64,000 bases of DNA from Ruminococcus sp. Lineage in GTDB: Bacteria; Bacillota; Clostridia; Oscillospirales; Ruminococcaceae. Below the pieces are notes generated by a model. The model saw nothing but the letters and a program-made list of their open reading frames with translations. It was not told where the DNA came from and made no database searches. The position numbers were made by a program, and so were the translations under genes. Positions 60,993-64,000 of this stretch are shown one piece after another. Numbering within the stretch: position 1 is the stretch's first letter; the number at the start of each line of letters is the position of its first letter. The stretch is from contig JAFUTU010000032.1 in NCBI GenBank assembly GCA_017484095.1, positions 62,001-126,000 of the forward strand, given 5' to 3'.

Positions 60993-62777
60993 ATGTTTCA
61001 GTTAAGATGGCTGTGGAACAATATGAAGGGCAGCAGAGCCGCATACATAATGGCGCTCATGCTTTCGATAGTGTGCAACGCTATGTTTATAACCTCGCCC
61101 TACTTTCAGTCAAAGATAATCGACACCTTTATCTCAAACAAGAATGCTGCCGAAAACCTGAAAACTCAGAGAGGTCTTCTCTGGCTGCTCCTTTTCGGAA
61201 TGGTAGGCTTCACGCTTCTGAGAACAGCCTTGCAGTATGCCTGCAATATGTATTATGAAACTGCCTCTCAGGGAATGATCTACAGGGTGAGAACTCACCT
61301 TTTCCGTAAGATAGAAAATCAGGATATGGATTTTTATGACCGCTACCGCACAGGCGACCTTATGACAAGGCTTACAGGTGACCTTGAAATGGTGCGCCAT
61401 ATGGTATCATGGGTAATAAAAGGAACGGTCGAATCTATAGCGCTGTTCACAGCTTCGGTGATATACTTCTTCACTATCGACTGGAAAACAGCTCTCTGTA
61501 TCATAGCTATAACGCCTTCTATATTTGTTGTAAGAAGAAAGTTTTCCAAAAAGGCACGAGTTGCATACTCCAAGGTCAGAGAGACCTCCTCGGAGCTCAA
61601 TACGGCAGCACAGGAAAACATCTCGGGCAACCGTGTTGTAAAAGCCTTTGCGAAAGAGGACTATGAGATCAGAAAGTTTCGTGAGAAGGACGAAGCGTAC
61701 CGCAGATCCAATATAAGCGCTGCCAGAGTCTGGCTCAGATATCAGCCTATGATAGACATGGCAGCGGGCTCACTTTCTGTAATACTGCTCCTCTTCGGAG
61801 GAATATTTATGATAAAGCAGCAGCTGACAATGGGGCAGTATGTTGCGATATCGGGTCTTTTATGGGCAGTCAGCAACCCTATGAGAAATATGGGTAACTA
61901 TGTTAATGACTTTTACCGCTTTATGGCATCCGCAGGAAAGATCATCGAGATATATTATGAAGCGCCCAAGATCGTTGACCGCAGCGATGCCTTTGAGGAT
62001 AAGGACAGGCTCAAGGGTGAGATAGAATTCAGGCACGTTTCATATTCCATAAAAGGCAAGCCGATACTTAAAGACCTTAACTTCAAGATAAATGCAGGTG
62101 AGCACGTAGTTATCATGGGCTCAACAGGCAGCGGAAAGACCTCTCTTATAAATCTTATCCCCAGATTTTATGACTGCACCGAGGGCGAAGTTTTCGTTGA
62201 CGGAAAAAACGTCCGTATGCATAAGCTCAGAGAGCTCAGAAAAAACATAAGTATCGCCACTCAGGACGTTCTCCTTTATTCCGATACGATAGATTCAAAC
62301 ATCGCCTTCGGAGACAGTGAACTGGCAGAGGAGTATGTAAAGCATTGTGCGGAGCTTGCCGCAGCTTCCGAGTTTATCGACAAGCTCCCTGAAAAGTATG
62401 AGACCATAGTAGGTGAGAGAGGCGTAGGCCTTTCGGGAGGTCAGAAGCAGAGGATATCTCTTGCGCGTGCCCTCGCAGTAAGACCTGCCGTCCTTATCCT
62501 TGACGATACTACCTCCGCAGTAGATATGGAGACCGAGAGCCATATCCAGAAAAGTCTGGATAAAAGGCTTGACTTCCCCTGCACAAAGATCATTATAGCC
62601 CAGAGGATATCCTCTTCAAAAAATGCAGATAAGATAATCATTCTCGAAAACGGCACCATAGCCGATATAGGCACCCATGAGGAGCTCATCTCCCGTGAGG
62701 GCTATTATAAGCAGATATATGAGCTGCAAAGCGGTATCAACTGCGCCGCCGAAGGTGAGGTGAGCGCTGATGGCTAG
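60993..62777 (+). CDS. ABC exporter half-transporter, degenerate-site subunit
   Basis: 594 residues: six-helix membrane domain (about 18-310) fused to an ATPase domain (about 340-580). Walker A GSTGSGKTS, Q-loop ATQDVLLYSD, signature LSGGQKQR and Walker B LILDDTTSAVD. The residue after the Walker B Asp is Asp instead of the catalytic Glu, and the H-loop reads AQRIS (Gln for His), the marks of the non-catalytic half of a heterodimeric exporter (BmrC/TM287 type). GGAGG is about 8 nt upstream. It overlaps the next exporter gene by 8 nt. Substrate (drug, lipid or peptide) unknown. Confidence 0.93.
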   Translation: MFQLRWLWNNMKGSRAAYIMALMLSIVCNAMFITSPYFQSKIIDTFISNKNAAENLKTQRGLLWLLLFGMVGFTLLRTALQYACNMYYETASQGMIYRVRTHLFRKIENQDMDFYDRYRTGDLMTRLTGDLEMVRHMVSWVIKGTVESIALFTASVIYFFTIDWKTALCIIAITPSIFVVRRKFSKKARVAYSKVRETSSELNTAAQENISGNRVVKAFAKEDYEIRKFREKDEAYRRSNISAARVWLRYQPMIDMAAGSLSVILLLFGGIFMIKQQLTMGQYVAISGLLWAVSNPMRNMGNYVNDFYRFMASAGKIIEIYYEAPKIVDRSDAFEDKDRLKGEIEFRHVSYSIKGKPILKDLNFKINAGEHVVIMGSTGSGKTSLINLIPRFYDCTEGEVFVDGKNVRMHKLRELRKNISIATQDVLLYSDTIDSNIAFGDSELAEEYVKHCAELAAASEFIDKLPEKYETIVGERGVGLSGGQKQRISLARALAVRPAVLILDDTTSAVDMETESHIQKSLDKRLDFPCTKIIIAQRISSSKNADKIIILENGTIADIGTHEELISREGYYKQIYELQSGINCAAEGEVSADG

Positions 62778-64000
62778 AAATAAATACGATGTTGATGAAC
62801 AGCTTGAGACCCCTTTTGACTTCGGTCATCTGAAGCGTTCGTTCAAGTATATCAAAAAGTACCGTTCCAAGATGATATTGTCGCTGATGATAAGCATACT
62901 TGCCGCAATATCAGGTCTTATAGGTCCTCTGATAACTCAAAGGGCACTTGACGTTACCATACCCAAAGGCAGGATAGGCGAACTTGCCGTTCTGGCAGTG
63001 TTGCTTCTTTTATTCACTGCACTGAGCATTCTCCTTGGCAATATCAGAGCTAGGATAATGACTGTCGTCGGGCAGGATATCATCTTCGATATCAGAGAGG
63101 ACCTTTTTGAGCATCTTCAAAAGCTTCCCTTTACATATTATGATGACAGACCCCATGGAAAGATACTTATAAGAGTCATCAACTATGTCAATTCCGTCTC
63201 CGATATGCTCTCGAACGGTATAATAAACTTCATTATGGAGATACTCAATATGATCTTCATACTGATCTTTATGCTTATCGTCGATGTAAGGCTCACTCTG
63301 GTAGCTCTTTCGGGTCTGCCACTTTTCATGGCGCTTATGTTTGCGATAAAAAAGCACCAGAGAAAAGCATGGCAGGACGTATCGAACAAGAGCTCCAATA
63401 TGAACGCATATCTGCAGGAGAATATCGTTGGTGCAAGAATAACTCAGGTATTCACCCGTGAGGAGGAGAATGCAGGTATCTATGACAGACTAAACACAAG
63501 CTACCGCAAGAGCTGGATGAATGCCGTTAAGTATTCAAACCTTGTCTGGCCGACTACAGACAATATCTCAACTCTGGTCAGGGCAGCGATGTTTGCGGTC
63601 GGGCTTTTGCTGCTGCCTGCGGGTACGGTGTCTCTCGGCACTCTTGCAGCAATGACGGGCTATGCTTCACGCTTCTGGCAGCCGATAATGAACCTGTCGA
63701 ACATAATGAATAACTTCATCAACAACATAGCCTATCTCGAACGTATCTTTGAGACCCTTGATGAGCCCGTTACCATTACCGATAAGCAGGGCGCACAGGA
63801 CATCGGCGAGATAAAGGGTCAGGTCTCCTTCAAAGACGTTACCTTTGCTTATGAGGAAGGCATAAATGTTATAGAGCATCTTTCCTTTGATGTAAAGGCA
63901 GGCGAGAGCATTGCCCTTGTCGGCCCGACAGGCGCAGGCAAATCAACGATAGTGTCGCTTATCTCGCGCTTTTATGATCTTACCGACGGAGTGATAACTG
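62770..64000 (+). CDS. ABC exporter half-transporter, second subunit (runs off window)
   Basis: Partial; 410 codons from ATG 62770 to the window end with no stop. Six-helix membrane domain (about 35-320; MILSLMISILAAISGLIGPL, IINFIMEILNMIFILIFMLI) and the beginning of the ATPase domain with Walker A GPTGAGKST near residue 385. The missing end should carry signature, Walker B and H-loop; by pairing it should hold the intact catalytic Glu. Translationally coupled to the previous gene. Confidence 0.92.
   Translation, partial: MARNKYDVDEQLETPFDFGHLKRSFKYIKKYRSKMILSLMISILAAISGLIGPLITQRALDVTIPKGRIGELAVLAVLLLLFTALSILLGNIRARIMTVVGQDIIFDIREDLFEHLQKLPFTYYDDRPHGKILIRVINYVNSVSDMLSNGIINFIMEILNMIFILIFMLIVDVRLTLVALSGLPLFMALMFAIKKHQRKAWQDVSNKSSNMNAYLQENIVGARITQVFTREEENAGIYDRLNTSYRKSWMNAVKYSNLVWPTTDNISTLVRAAMFAVGLLLLPAGTVSLGTLAAMTGYASRFWQPIMNLSNIMNNFINNIAYLERIFETLDEPVTITDKQGAQDIGEIKGQVSFKDVTFAYEEGINVIEHLSFDVKAGESIALVGPTGAGKSTIVSLISRFYDLTDGVIT

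Overview
The window looks like chromosomal DNA of a fibre-degrading gut or rumen Firmicute, most likely Ruminococcus (Oscillospiraceae). Grounds: a cellobiose 2-epimerase that closely resembles the Ruminococcus albus enzyme as I remember it, a GH5 cellulase-type lipoprotein in the same gene run, strong Shine-Dalgarno sites, near-consensus TTGACA-N17-TATAAT promoters, a T-box leader, and clostridial families such as DUF3793, DUF4358, DUF4830, DUF2325 and Ger spore-germinant receptors. I see no insertion sequence, prophage or CRISPR array. The window ends inside an ABC exporter gene.

Layout. 0.2-3.5 kb: two-component system plus a membrane protein. 3.5-5.3 kb: ECF sigma factor with a putative membrane anti-sigma factor. 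5.4-7.4 kb: small acidic protein, then flavodoxin/DUF3793 and DUF2325, whose promoters share a GTTAG-N6-CTAAC operator. 7.5-11.7 kb: potABCD polyamine importer behind an unexplained 150-nt leader. 11.7-17.8 kb (minus): a PucR-like regulator, ftsE, ftsX and two M23 hydrolases, i.e. a division/cell-wall hydrolysis run. 18-23.5 kb (plus): fhs, then DUF3810 protease, C39-like lipoprotein, tsaE, tsaB, rpiB. 23.5-32.6 kb (minus): an eight-gene run with a polysaccharide O-acylation cassette (SGNH, DUF4358, MBOAT, DHHW), DUF1015, cellobiose epimerase, PHP phosphoesterase and GH5 lipoprotein. 32.6-39.7 kb: zinc-ribbon surface protein, DUF421/DUF4363 pair and a divergent gerABC operon. 39.7-45.5 kb (minus): minD, mgsA, then a T-box-controlled hisS-orf-orf-aspS operon. 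45.7-49.6 kb: DUF4830, RsuA-type pseudouridine synthase, a lone MsmK-type sugar ATPase and an SGNH lipoprotein. 49.7-54.8 kb: two bacterial dynamins flanking a catalytically dead M48-like protein. 54.8-57.1 kb: two surface proteins and four tRNA genes (Pro, Thr, Tyr, Ala). 57.1-64 kb: solute-binding protein plus diguanylate cyclase, an AraC regulator and a heterodimeric ABC exporter.

Best candidate for something undescribed: the dynamin / dead-M48 / dynamin operon (49.9-54.7 kb). It is self-contained, with its own promoter and terminator, and pairs a membrane-spanning dynamin with a soluble one around a peptidase fold that has lost both zinc-binding histidines. Next in interest are the T-box whose specifier region reads GACAC and so holds overlapping Asp and His codons upstream of hisS...aspS, the paired iron-box-like operators, and a diguanylate cyclase translationally coupled to an orphan sugar-binding lipoprotein.

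All assignments come from reading the sequence and remembered family motifs; no database search was run.
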